From contig JBGSWN010000232.1 in NCBI GenBank assembly GCA_041752395.1, forward strand, positions 59,119-123,118: a stretch of DNA of 64,000 nucleotides, read 5' to 3'. This DNA comes from UBA6168 sp041752395 (GTDB taxonomy: Bacteria > Bacteroidota > Bacteroidia > Chitinophagales > Saprospiraceae). Below are positions 52,511 to 60,826 of the stretch, piece by piece. How positions within the stretch are numbered: position 1 is the stretch's first letter; every line of letters begins with the position of its first letter. The translations under genes were made by a program, and so were the position numbers. Below the pieces are notes generated by a model. The model was given only the letters and a program-made list of their open reading frames with translations, did no database searches and had not been told where the DNA came from.

Positions 52511-54694
52511 ATGATGACAAGACTTACCATAATCCTCGCATTTGCATTTACCCTCGGCCAGTCCTTCGGCCAGTCGCAGCATTCCGTGGCACGGCAATGG
52601 AACGACGTCGTGCTGGAAGGCATCTCCGGCGACTTTGCCCGACCGACCGTTCACGCCCGCAACCTCTTCCACACCAGCATCGCCATGTACGACGCTTGGG
52701 CCATTTATAGCGGCACCGCCGATACCTACCTCCTCGGGAAAACCGTTCACGGCTTCAAGAACACACTCGCAGTTGTGCCAACCCCGGTGGACGTAAAAGC
52801 CGCACAGGAGGAAGCCATGAGCTACGCCGTTTATCGGCTCATGAAGCATCGCTTCGCAAAATCGCCCCGGGCCGAGCTGCTTTTCGAAGATATGGACAAA
52901 CTCATGGTTTCCTTGGGCTACGACCCTAGCTATGCCAATACAAACTATGTTTGCAGCCCTGCTGCAATGGGTAATTTCATCGCCCAAACCATCATCGAAT
53001 ATGGCCTGCAAGATGGCTCCAACGAGGCTAACGGCTATAAGAACCAGTATTATGAGCCTGTGAATCCCGCTATGCCAATTGCACTGCCCGGCAACCCCAA
53101 TTTCGTGGACCTGAACCGCTGGCAACCGCTCCAAATCGAGCAGATAATTGACCAGAGCGGCAACCCCATTGCCGGCGGTGTACAGCCTTTCCTCAGCCCT
53201 GAATGGGGCAATGTGCTGCCCTTTTCGCTCCAACCCAGCGATGCCAAGGTTTACAACCGGGACGGCCACAATTACATCGTTTACCACGATCCCGGCCCAC
53301 CTGCCTACTTAGATACCACGGCCAGCAACCCCATTTCCGAAGAATTTAAGTGGAACCACGAACTGGTCTCCGTCTGGTCGTCCATGCTCGACCCCACCGA
53401 TGGCGTGCTTTGGGACATATCCCCCGCTTCCATCGGCAATACCCAAAGCTACCCCACCGACTTCGCTGGCTACCAAGATTTTTATGATTTGGAAAACGGC
53501 GGCGACAACAGCCCCGGTCGCCCATTGAACCCAAAGACTGGCCAGCCGTATGCGCCGCAAATCGTGCCACGGGGTGATTATGCCAGGGTATTGGCAGAGT
53601 TCTGGGCGGATGGGCCGACCAGCGTCACTCCACCGGGCCACTGGTTCGAGGTTTGGAACTACGTGAACGACCAGCCGAGCCTCGTGCGCAAATGGCGGGG
53701 AGAAGGCCCCGAACTCCCTGCGCTGGAGTGGGACGTAAAATCCTACCTCACCCTCGGCGGCGCCATGCACGATGTGGCCATCACAGCTTGGGGCATCAAG
53801 GGCTGGTACGATAGCAGCCGCCCTGTGACGGCGCTTCGGGGGATGGCCGAGTTGGGCCAAAGCAGCGACCCCAACCTGCCGAACTACCACCCCGGCGGAC
53901 TCAAGCTGATTCCCGGTTTTGTTGAAATGATTACGGCGGGCGACTCACTGGCTGGCCAGCAGGGCGAGTACATCGGGGAAGTGAAACTGCTCGCTTGGCG
54001 TGGACCGAATTATATCACCAACCCCGTTTCCGACGATGCGGGTGTGGGCTGGATCCGGGCAAAATTCTGGTGGTCATACCAACGGCCTACCTTTGTATCG
54101 CCGCCGTTTGCGGGATATATTTCCGGCCACAGTACCTACAGCCGTGCGGGTGCCGAGGTGCTTACCGCCATCACTGGCGACCCTTATTTTCCGGGTGGAA
54201 TGGGAACTTTCGATTGCCCCCAAAATGAGTACCTCGTCTTTGAGGAAGGCCCCAGCCAAGGCTTGGTTCTCCAGTGGGCCACCTACCGGGATGCCAGCGA
54301 CCAATGCAGCCTGAGCCGCATCTGGGGCGGTATCCACCCACCGATGGACGACATCCCGGGGCGTTTGATTGGGATGGAAATAGGGCCAGAAGCGGTGGCT
54401 TTTGCGGAGCAATTTTTCAAGAAAACGACTACCCCGCCTAGCTATGTCGGCGGCCTCAATATTTACCCGAACCCCGCCAATTGTTTGGTGCAGGTGGAAT
54501 ATGTTTGGGAGGGTGAAATGCCCGTGGATATTTATGCCCGGGATGGCAGGTTCATCAAATCCACCAACCTGGATTTCAGCAACAACCGTGCGCTGCTGGA
54601 CATCATGGATTTAAATGCTGGCGTGTATGTGGTCGTGGGTCGTGACGGGAATGGCGGGAAGCGGGTGTTTGAGGAGAAGTTGGTAAGGGAGTAA
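52511..54694 (+). CDS. Vanadium-dependent haloperoxidase / PAP2 phosphatase-fold protein with T9SS type A sorting domain
   Basis: 727 aa, starting ATG-ATG at 52511; signal peptide MMTRLTIILAFAFTLGQSFGQ. The vanadate/phosphate-binding motif set is complete: KFWWSYQRP (Lys518, Arg525), SGH (His540) and SRIWGGIH (Arg603, His609). Vanadium haloperoxidases oxidise halide with H2O2; acid phosphatases of the same fold use the same residues, so the reaction cannot be fixed from these alone. The C-terminal ~80 residues (LNIYPNPANCLVQVEYVWEG...YARDGRFIKS) are a type A sorting domain. It is therefore sent to the surface or medium through the type IX system. The gene ends exactly where a LivM-like fragment on the other strand begins. 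Confidence 0.92.
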   Translation: MMTRLTIILAFAFTLGQSFGQSQHSVARQWNDVVLEGISGDFARPTVHARNLFHTSIAMYDAWAIYSGTADTYLLGKTVHGFKNTLAVVPTPVDVKAAQEEAMSYAVYRLMKHRFAKSPRAELLFEDMDKLMVSLGYDPSYANTNYVCSPAAMGNFIAQTIIEYGLQDGSNEANGYKNQYYEPVNPAMPIALPGNPNFVDLNRWQPLQIEQIIDQSGNPIAGGVQPFLSPEWGNVLPFSLQPSDAKVYNRDGHNYIVYHDPGPPAYLDTTASNPISEEFKWNHELVSVWSSMLDPTDGVLWDISPASIGNTQSYPTDFAGYQDFYDLENGGDNSPGRPLNPKTGQPYAPQIVPRGDYARVLAEFWADGPTSVTPPGHWFEVWNYVNDQPSLVRKWRGEGPELPALEWDVKSYLTLGGAMHDVAITAWGIKGWYDSSRPVTALRGMAELGQSSDPNLPNYHPGGLKLIPGFVEMITAGDSLAGQQGEYIGEVKLLAWRGPNYITNPVSDDAGVGWIRAKFWWSYQRPTFVSPPFAGYISGHSTYSRAGAEVLTAITGDPYFPGGMGTFDCPQNEYLVFEEGPSQGLVLQWATYRDASDQCSLSRIWGGIHPPMDDIPGRLIGMEIGPEAVAFAEQFFKKTTTPPSYVGGLNIYPNPANCLVQVEYVWEGEMPVDIYARDGRFIKSTNLDFSNNRALLDIMDLNAGVYVVVGRDGNGGKRVFEEKLVRE

Positions 54695-54696
54695 GT

Positions 54697-54822
54697 CTCG
54701 ATGCCATAGAACCCAGCATGTGCCAGCGAAATCAACCCCGTGAACCCGGCGGAGAGGTTCAGGCTTTGCGCCAGCAAGGTGGAGAAGCAGATGAAGATGA
54801 GGAGGTGGAGGAGGTGTTCCAT
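54697..54822 (-). pseudogene. N-terminal remnant of a branched-chain amino acid ABC permease (LivM/LivH-like)
   Basis: Only the first 42 codons remain. The peptide reads HLLHLLIFICFSTLLAQSLN, then LSAGFTGLISLAHAGFYGIE, very close to the conserved N-terminal helix of LivM permeases (SLNLxxGxTGLxSLxHAxFxGIGAY). Homology stops at GIE, 3 bases from the haloperoxidase stop. Beyond that the reading frame runs through the haloperoxidase gene as antisense. The ATG sits 6 bases after the HepT stop on the same strand. A rearrangement evidently cut the gene at that point. Confidence 0.7.
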
Positions 54823-54828
54823 GGCGGA

Positions 54829-55176
54829 TTAGGGTAAGTCGTTTATGATTTGTTGCACCTTTGCCTTCAGTGGCGGCAGGTTCAGCTTTACAACGTTCCA
54901 AATGGTAATATCGTCAACGCCGAAATACTCGTGAATCACCAAATTGCGCAGCCCTATTATCCTAGCCCAAGGGACATCGCCGTTCCTTTTTAGCAAATCT
55001 TCTGAAAGCCTGTTGCTGGCCTCCCCGATGACTTCCAACTGCCGGAGCGTGGCGTTGAACATCATGGAATTGGAGACAAAGCCCTCTAAATCCACCCCTT
55101 GGGTGTAGGATTCTATGGCTTCGATAGCATCCAAGATATGGAGAAGCCGCACCTTGTCACCCAACCTATCGTGCAT
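54829..55176 (-). CDS. HEPN-domain RNase toxin (HepT-like, DUF86)
   Basis: 115 aa from the ATG at 55174-55176, overlapping the end of the MNT gene by 11 bases; the longer open frame to 55368 is not real. The fold is helical: DKVRLLHILDAIEAIESYTQG, MFNATLRQLEVIGEASNRLSEDLL, then RNLVIHEYFGVD, which has the RX4HXY motif of HEPN RNases. In known HepT proteins the Tyr of that motif is AMPylated by the partner. It is the toxin half of an MNT/HEPN toxin-antitoxin pair, often linked to phage defence and plasmid stabilisation. Confidence 0.92.
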   Translation of the reverse strand: MHDRLGDKVRLLHILDAIEAIESYTQGVDLEGFVSNSMMFNATLRQLEVIGEASNRLSEDLLKRNGDVPWARIIGLRNLVIHEYFGVDDITIWNVVKLNLPPLKAKVQQIINDLP

Positions 55177-55459
55177 AAATAAGCCGTTTTTCCTTTTCGA
55201 TGATGGGCCGGACGTATTTGGACAGCCCCCTTTCCGAAACCAAGTCCACCTTCTTGACCAGCAATTGCTGCAAATCCAACTGCATCTGTATGAACTCAAG
55301 CCCGATGGGCTGGCTATAGTCCAACTCCACCAACAGGTCAATATCACTTCCTTCGGTCGCATGGCCACGGCCGTAGGAGCCGAACAAATAAGCCTTCAAG
55401 ACGGGTTGCCCTGAAAAATAGTCGGCTATCAGCTTGAGTTGTTGCTTGTTAAGGTTCAT
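55166..55459 (-). CDS. MNT-domain nucleotidyltransferase antitoxin (MntA-like)
   Basis: 97 aa. It has the minimal nucleotidyltransferase signature: AYLFGSYGRGHATEGSDIDLLVELDYSQP (GSxxRG-x6-SDxDL). The helical tail ends LVKKVDLVSERGLSKYVRPIIEKEK. It AMPylates (neutralises) the HEPN partner encoded by the overlapping next gene. It lies 21 bases after the DUF4240 gene; all three are on one strand. Confidence 0.93.
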   Translation of the reverse strand: MNLNKQQLKLIADYFSGQPVLKAYLFGSYGRGHATEGSDIDLLVELDYSQPIGLEFIQMQLDLQQLLVKKVDLVSERGLSKYVRPIIEKEKRLIYAR

Positions 55460-55480
55460 GCTGCTTTTTCATGGTAGGGG

Positions 55481-56089
55481 TCAGCTGTTGCGGAGCCTTT
55501 CTTTCATCGGTACAATGCCATCCCATCCATCGGGATTGCTAAATGTCTCGTACCAAGTTTCTGGGAAATAATCGTAGTCGTCCCGCCCAGACTTGCGCTC
55601 CCATGCCCTTTCGGGCAGGTAGAGCAGCGATTCGAAGGTAAATTCCTTGGGCATCCTTTTTGGGTTCTGTAAAACCGACTCGTAAAATGCACGGCCATTG
55701 GCGACCACGGCGCAGCGGGAGTACAGGAAGTCGTCCACCGAGAAATACTTTTCAACTTGCGGGGCATACCGATTACTGCCCAACAGCACGGCGAAACGCT
55801 TACCGTCAAGGGCGTACAGCTTCTCGTTCAGCAAATCATGGAACCTAAAGATATCGGCCTTGTCGAACTCACTGAGGGCCTGCACAGCAGGTGCCAGCAC
55901 ATCTTCCCTATTTGGCTGTTCCCAGTCAAGCATGGCAATGATGGCCCAAAATTGCGCCTCGTCCATGCCGCCAGCATGAAGGCCGTTTTCTGCCTCAATG
56001 CGCAGCATGGCCTTGGGGTACTTGGCCTTCAAATCCTTCAAAAGGGAAGGAACGACATCATGCAAGGGCATTTCTAACAAGGTGGTCAT
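55481..56089 (-). CDS. DUF4240 domain protein
   Basis: 202 aa. The DUF4240 start MDEAQFWAIIAMLDW is at residues ~42-56, preceded by 41 residues of a leader domain (MTTLLEMPLHDVVPSLLKDL). Family features FDKADIFRFHDLLNEKLYALDGKRFAV, YFSVDDFLYSRCAVVANGRAFYESVLQNP and LPERAWERKSGRDDYDYFPETWYETFSNPDGW are visible. No function is known for the family. It precedes the MNT/HEPN pair closely and may be co-transcribed with it. Confidence 0.85.
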   Translation of the reverse strand: MTTLLEMPLHDVVPSLLKDLKAKYPKAMLRIEAENGLHAGGMDEAQFWAIIAMLDWEQPNREDVLAPAVQALSEFDKADIFRFHDLLNEKLYALDGKRFAVLLGSNRYAPQVEKYFSVDDFLYSRCAVVANGRAFYESVLQNPKRMPKEFTFESLLYLPERAWERKSGRDDYDYFPETWYETFSNPDGWDGIVPMKERLRNS

Positions 56090-56270
56090 GATTTTTATTT
56101 TATGTTCAAAACTACTAAAAATTTCAGTGGTTCAAGGAAATTCATTTGTCTTTATCAATATGTTGATGCCAGAAAGATATTGCTCCCGCAAGCCTTTTAC
56201 CAAGGCAGGGTTGGCGGCACTCAATGGCAGTCTTATGGCAGTATTCATTGGTTGCGTTTTTTTACAAAGA

Positions 56271-56300
56271 TAGGGGAAAGGACAAGCTTTGACAAATTTT
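56271..56300. repeat. 30-bp direct repeat, copy 1
   Basis: TAGGGGAAAGG...TTTGACAAATTTT; 27 of 30 bases match copy 2 at 56704-56733. The copy runs into a nested palindrome (56285-56329). Confidence 0.75.
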
Positions 56301-56329
56301 GTCCCGACCGAGGTCGGGATGTCAAAGCT
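56285..56329. repeat. REP-like nested palindrome
   Basis: The outer arms AGCTTTGACA (56285-56294) and TGTCAAAGCT (56320-56329) enclose TCCCGACC-GA-GGTCGGGA (56302-56319), with a 7-base one-sided bulge. The inner core matches the palindrome inside mtnA (15184-15201). It is likely a dispersed, structured repeat. Confidence 0.7.
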
Positions 56330-56456
56330 CCACCTTTTTCAAACGCTTGCGACTGATGCCCAACAGAAAGACAGCATGTCATGCTAAGCAAGCCTGCTGC
56401 TTTGCTTATGCCTGTCAGAGAAAGGCCGATATAAGGTTCTAGTCGGAGACTGTGAA

Positions 56457-56476
56457 CCAGCGTTTTGGGAGAAGAC
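56457..56476. repeat. CCAGCGTTTTGGGxGAAGAC repeat, copy 1
   Basis: A 20-base unit that recurs at 56900-56919 with one difference. A weaker copy begins at about 56841 (CCAGCGTTTCG...GGGAAGAC). It marks this stretch as repeat-rich rearranged DNA. Confidence 0.6.
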
Positions 56477-56494
56477 GCTGTGCGAGTGGCACTG

Positions 56495-56710
56495 TCAATT
56501 CAGCCGGTTCATCCCTTCTATTACCCGGTAAGGCTTTCTGAAAAACGCATCCACCGTTTTATTGAATTGGTCTTTGTAATTAATCGGCGTAGAATGCCCC
56601 GAACCGGGAAGCAGCCACAAATCCGACTTCGGAATGGGTTCCGCAATCAATAGCGTATGCTTTGGCAAGATGACATCATGGTCACCACCGATGACCAGCG
56701 TCGGTAGGGG
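56495..56710 (-). pseudogene. C-terminal remnant of an alpha/beta hydrolase
   Basis: About 70 codons remain: LPTLVIGGDHDVILPKHTLLIAE, DLWLLPGSGHSTPINYKDQFN, KTVDAFFRKPYR. This is the C-terminal end of an alpha/beta hydrolase, with the acidic residue (GGDHD) and the catalytic His (GSGHS). The N-terminal two-thirds, including the nucleophile serine, are absent; homology begins at 56710. Immediately upstream on the minus strand lies copy 2 of the 30-bp repeat, so the break is at a repeat. Confidence 0.72.
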
Positions 56711-56733
56711 AAAGGGAAAGATTTGACAAATTT
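56704..56733. repeat. 30-bp direct repeat, copy 2, at the hydrolase breakpoint
   Basis: TAGGGGAAAGGGAAAGATTT, then GACAAATTTT; 27 of 30 identical to copy 1. It sits exactly where the hydrolase homology stops. Confidence 0.75.
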
Positions 56734-56790
56734 TCGGGGTTACCAGCAGCGAAACTGACGACAAGCGGTGCTACTAGAGAATTTATACAC

Positions 56791-56808
56791 GCACGTCTTG
56801 AGACGTGC
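56791..56808. repeat. Palindrome GCACGTCT-TG-AGACGTGC
   Basis: Perfect 8-bp arms with a 2-base centre in a gene-poor, rearranged stretch. It is of the same size class as the other palindromes here (15184, 33221, 56302) and may be REP-like. Confidence 0.6.
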
Positions 56809-56899
56809 CGATACTGGTGTCCGGTCGGTACCGTAACCAGCGTTTCGTTTTTATTTGAAGGGAAGACTGATTGCCAGCGGAGAATCTGTTCCAGCGGAG

Positions 56900-56919
56900 C
56901 CAGCGTTTTGGGGGAAGAC
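56900..56919. repeat. CCAGCGTTTTGGGGGAAGAC repeat, copy 2
   Basis: 19 of 20 bases match the unit at 56457-56476, in the same orientation. Both copies are 3' of truncated genes on the minus strand. Confidence 0.6.
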
Positions 56920-56951
56920 TTTGTTCCAGCGGGGTTCAAGTTCGTTGATGT

Positions 56952-57302
56952 CCATCCAGAAATATTTAATAATATGCCTCCAATCGATTTGCTCCCTTCA
57001 GTAAAGTAAACTGTAAAGACATAATATTCATTATTATTTGCTGGGTTAGGGGCAATTACAGCAGACTGGGTAGAAGATGAGTTTCCATTCAAGCCATCAG
57101 TCTATGAAGCCCTTTGAATATTATTGCTATCCCAAACAAACCGGCCATCAGTATAAAATAGAAGGTTTCCGTTTTCATCAGAAATGCTAGCGCACCCTTC
57201 ACTAGTTTTTATCTGAAAACCTGATGTAGGGATAGGATTTGAAGTTGAGAAATCCAAACCTGCTCCTTGACCAAAAACCCAATTTTGGTTAATTTTATTC
57301 AT
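56952..57302 (-). pseudogene. Disrupted T9SS-type surface-protein fragment with an internal TAG stop
   Basis: The reading frame begins at an ATG (57300-57302): MNKINQNWVFGQGAGLDFS, EGCASISDENGNLLFYTDGRFVWDSNN. This is the N-terminal module of a widespread Bacteroidota surface-protein family (WxFGxxAGLDF...NEGCAxISDxxGNLLFYTDG). A TAG at 57102-57104 breaks it; the same frame then continues for ~45 codons as TDG, NGNSSSTQSAVIAPNPANN, NEYYVFTVYF before homology fades near 56952. It has no signal peptide. A nonsense mutation plus a 3' truncation is the simplest reading; stop-codon readthrough is less likely. Confidence 0.7.
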
Positions 57303-57550
57303 TTTTTAATTTTATTCTTAGAAAAAATACTTGAAGTATTGCATGTTAGGATTGTCAACTAGAATCCATTAATCCAAAATATATGATTCAGAATTTTCAG
57401 TCAAGCTACCCCTTCTTTTGGATAATTATTGCGTACTGTTTCGAATTTAATACAAATGCAGAGTATGCTTTTAAAATACCCAAAGGTGCATTGGGTGATT
57501 TATTTCGCCTACATCTTTTTTTGCGACATGGCTTATATTATTATTGCTTA

Positions 57551-60500
57551 TTAAATCAAATTTGTATCCCTTACGTCAAGCAATATTATTTGCTTCGTTG
57601 AGTCACTTCTTAAAACAACTCTTATGAAATGATTCTTCATTAACTTCTTTGCGATTTCATATGCATCAGACAAATTCTTATTTTTGATTAAACGAAGCCA
57701 AGTATACAATGACAAAAAGGAACCATCACCATGTTTGCTTTTTGTTTCAATAACGCTATGAGAAATTATGCCACTTTTGACTTTTATCGTCTTTGGAAAA
57801 AAATCAAAAGCCATTGTCATAATAAAAAACCTTTTATCATCTTTTTCCAATTCCAAAGGTATTGCTTCTTCTTTAAATTTCCATATTTCCCTTACATCAT
57901 TATAAGAAACCAATTGCAACCATCTTTGGGTAATCAAAGGCATATTGATTTCAAAGGAAGGCTCTGAAAACATTTTTTGCAAAAGACCTGTCTTTAGAGT
58001 TCCGGTAATCCAATTTACGAGTTCAACTTCTTTCTCTAATTGTTCCATTTTAGTTGGAAGACGATATATGTTGTTGCCGATTCCCCAAAAAGCCCATAAG
58101 TAGCCATTCTCTTCTTTATATTTTTCTTTTTGTTCGTCGGTAAGTAGACTTGCTTTTGAAGGAATACCTTCACCACCATCAACTTTTGAGGATGAAAGCC
58201 AGCTACGGTTGACAAATTCAATCCCAATACCAGTTTTATTCATTCCAGGGGCATGGTTTTCCCATTCTATCAAATCATTAAATTGCAGGATTTTTGCATC
58301 TTTAGTTACGGATAAATGAGAGGTAAGATTATTTGAACCGTCAAACCCATTACCAGAATCAGATGCTGTTTCGTGAAGTACTAAATGGATAATATCAGAG
58401 TGGCTCCTGAAATTATTAATATTTTTATTGTGATTTACAGCAGTGTTTTTTTTCCATTGTTTATGATTTTCAACATTTGAAATGCCAGAGTCATATTCCA
58501 GCATATTAATAACAATTGTATCCGACCTAGTTGGAGTGAATGCGTTTATTTTTTTTACAATAATTACTTTTTCATTCTCATCCAAATCTTCGGTAAAACC
58601 TGAATTGTCAACTTCATTGTCAGGCTCATCACTGTTCAGAGGCTCTTCATTCACCTGCGGTTCTTCCTGCTTTTGTTTTTGCCCTTTTGGTTTAATCCGT
58701 TTCAACTCCCAACCAACTTTTGCTGGAATCAATTTCCTAGTACCCTTCTTTGTACGAATCAGCGCCTCCCCATTGATAAAAGATTCTACCACTCCAGACC
58801 AAGCAGCCTCTTCACTCCCATATTGACGACGTAATACACAATCCCCTACTTGGATATCCAAATCTCTTTCAAAAGGCAAGGACTCAAAGAAATCAGCCAA
58901 GTTTCCTGATTGTAACTCAGGAAATTCTTCCTCATAGGATTCCATGAGCGATTCAATCGAAGTGAATGAAGGTACAAAAGCATCTAAAGCCATAACGAAT
59001 TTATTTTCAGTTTGAATTTTTGTGACTGGGACGATGATATACGGCTTCAAAAGTTGCTGAATATCAAGTGTCCCTAATCCATAACGTGATTTCTCTCTCA
59101 AATCGTCAGTTGCAGGATCAATGCAAGCGTTGGCTAGTTTAGCCCTTACTTCTTCAATAGATAGGGGGATTTCGGATGCTTCATAAAGCAAAGCAATTGC
59201 CCCCGTGACGTATGGTGCGGCCATGCTTGTTCCTGTCTTGGATGTCAATTCTCCTCTTGAGCTATTCTGGAAAGGAGAAGATGATTTTGCTGCAACGATG
59301 CCCACGCCCGGTGCAGTCAGATACGGTACTTGCCTTCCATCCCATGTTGGGCCGACGCTACTGAAAAAGCCAATCTTGCCGTCGTTAGGATTGATGGCAC
59401 CTACGGATACACTGAAATGATTGTTACAAATTGAGCCAGTTGTCATCTGGCTGTTTGCTTGGTATTTTGGAAACCGGCTTTGGTTGTTTGGGCCAGATGC
59501 TTTGTCACGTTCTATCCACGTTCCGATTCGACCGGATACTATTTTTTCACCTTTTAGTACAATTTGCCATCTCCCAGGACTCGCATTTTTATCCAGAATG
59601 ATAAACACTTGACTTAGCCCCGTTGAAGGCTCATTATTTCGCAGATAGATTCTTCCAATTTCTATTTCACCTATATCGTGAATTTTGGACTTGCCCAAAC
59701 CTTGTTCCTTTAAAATTATATTGTTGTTAGGAGAAACGATACTCACTGTAATTTCATCTTGTGATTCGTACCAAACTTCAATTTCGTTGGCTGTCATGTC
59801 CTTATCGGAAATTAACCATTCCAAGGCGAATTCTTGCCCTTGTACCAAAGTTCCACTGCTATGCGTCCTTCCAGTATAGTAATTCCCACAGCTTTGAACT
59901 ACGGCCCTATCCTTTTTCGAGGTTACCAGGTGGTCAATAGCTTGCTCAATTAGCGAAAGACCCATATGTGCATCCCCGTGGCTCCCAACACTCATGTTTA
60001 TCACAAGCGGTTGATTGCCTGCTGTCTTGTCCAAGAAATGGATGGCATCAAATACCCTTGAGGATTCTCCCAACCCCATTAAATCTTTAAACTCCTTGGT
60101 GGCTAGATGTACAGCAATGATTTCCGCCGCTGGGGCTACCCCTGAAACTCCTACAAAGCCATTCCCCGCAGCAATGTCTAAAACATGTGTACCATGCATC
60201 CCTTGATGGAAAATATCGCTTTTACCCGGATGGTAGTCCAATGATTCGAATGGAAAGTCCGATTCTAAAGCATCGTTTATTTCATCCCGATAATGAATGG
60301 TTCCATACCCATAAGCATTAAAACCATCATAGGCTGCTCCTTGGTCCCAGACTGCAAAAAACCTTGTACTTCCATCCTCATTTAAAAAGTTGGGGTGGGT
60401 AAAATCAAACCCCCAATCCGCAATACCAATAAAAACACCTTCGCCAGTAAAAGGAAAACTTTGCCTCTCGGTAAAGCTGAGCGCATCTTGTGTGTGAAGA

Positions 60501-60754
60501 AAGTCAGTGTTATTTTCTTCAAATATGGGAGGTTCAAGTGAAAACGCTCTTGATGCCTTCATACTGGCTACGTTATCGTTTGCCCGTATTGCCTCAATGT
60601 CGCCTATTTGAATTCTACAGCTTGCGATATCTCCTATTTGGGCCACTACCGTTACGGCATCTGGCACCTTATCAATATCAGAGAATTTGATTAGCACTTC
60701 AACGACATCATCCGGTGAACCATTTGCCAGTACTTCCCAAAGCAGGGCATCCAT
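57551..60754 (-). CDS. Subtilisin-like (S8) protease fused to an amidase (N-acetylmuramoyl-L-alanine amidase-like)
   Basis: 1067 aa with no signal peptide. Residues ~1-75 form a possible propeptide/I9-like head. The S8 triad is Asp113 (ADWGFDFTHP), His187 (HGMHGTHV) and Ser510 (GTSMAAPYV); oxyanion Asn291 is in SCGNYY. A ~200-residue insert (DKDMTANEIEVWYES...) lies between His and Ser, as in Csp-type subtilases (GFDFTHPNF...FAVWDQ). After it come ESLPFERDLDIQVGDCVLRR (about 625-644), an SH3-like VGDxVLRR segment and an acidic/Gln linker (KGQKQKQEEPQVNEEP). The final domain is amidase-like (HLVLHETASDSG with His794, WENHAPGMNKTGIGIEFVNRS with His834). It is last in a four-gene operon. Confidence 0.85.
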   Translation of the reverse strand: MDALLWEVLANGSPDDVVEVLIKFSDIDKVPDAVTVVAQIGDIASCRIQIGDIEAIRANDNVASMKASRAFSLEPPIFEENNTDFLHTQDALSFTERQSFPFTGEGVFIGIADWGFDFTHPNFLNEDGSTRFFAVWDQGAAYDGFNAYGYGTIHYRDEINDALESDFPFESLDYHPGKSDIFHQGMHGTHVLDIAAGNGFVGVSGVAPAAEIIAVHLATKEFKDLMGLGESSRVFDAIHFLDKTAGNQPLVINMSVGSHGDAHMGLSLIEQAIDHLVTSKKDRAVVQSCGNYYTGRTHSSGTLVQGQEFALEWLISDKDMTANEIEVWYESQDEITVSIVSPNNNIILKEQGLGKSKIHDIGEIEIGRIYLRNNEPSTGLSQVFIILDKNASPGRWQIVLKGEKIVSGRIGTWIERDKASGPNNQSRFPKYQANSQMTTGSICNNHFSVSVGAINPNDGKIGFFSSVGPTWDGRQVPYLTAPGVGIVAAKSSSPFQNSSRGELTSKTGTSMAAPYVTGAIALLYEASEIPLSIEEVRAKLANACIDPATDDLREKSRYGLGTLDIQQLLKPYIIVPVTKIQTENKFVMALDAFVPSFTSIESLMESYEEEFPELQSGNLADFFESLPFERDLDIQVGDCVLRRQYGSEEAAWSGVVESFINGEALIRTKKGTRKLIPAKVGWELKRIKPKGQKQKQEEPQVNEEPLNSDEPDNEVDNSGFTEDLDENEKVIIVKKINAFTPTRSDTIVINMLEYDSGISNVENHKQWKKNTAVNHNKNINNFRSHSDIIHLVLHETASDSGNGFDGSNNLTSHLSVTKDAKILQFNDLIEWENHAPGMNKTGIGIEFVNRSWLSSSKVDGGEGIPSKASLLTDEQKEKYKEENGYLWAFWGIGNNIYRLPTKMEQLEKEVELVNWITGTLKTGLLQKMFSEPSFEINMPLITQRWLQLVSYNDVREIWKFKEEAIPLELEKDDKRFFIMTMAFDFFPKTIKVKSGIISHSVIETKSKHGDGSFLSLYTWLRLIKNKNLSDAYEIAKKLMKNHFIRVVLRSDSTKQIILLDVRDTNLI

Positions 60755-60779
60755 TTTCTTCCATTTTAAGAGGATTTGA

Positions 60780-60810
60780 ATAAGCCGGATATGTCGAATA
60801 CCCGGCTTAT
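60780..60810. other. Stem-loop between the last two genes of the operon
   Basis: ATAAGCCGG (60780-60788) pairs with CCGGCTTAT (60802-60810), with a 13-base loop. No T-run follows, so it looks like an intercistronic stem-loop rather than a terminator. It lies 25 bases before the fusion protease start. Confidence 0.55.
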
Positions 60811-60826
60811 ACGCAAAATTTTCACT

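Noticed and set aside
57383..57601. Plus-strand reading frame of 72 codons next to the fusion protease gene
   Set aside because: Aromatic-rich, no start context, no recognisable fold; overlaps the 3' end of the protease gene.
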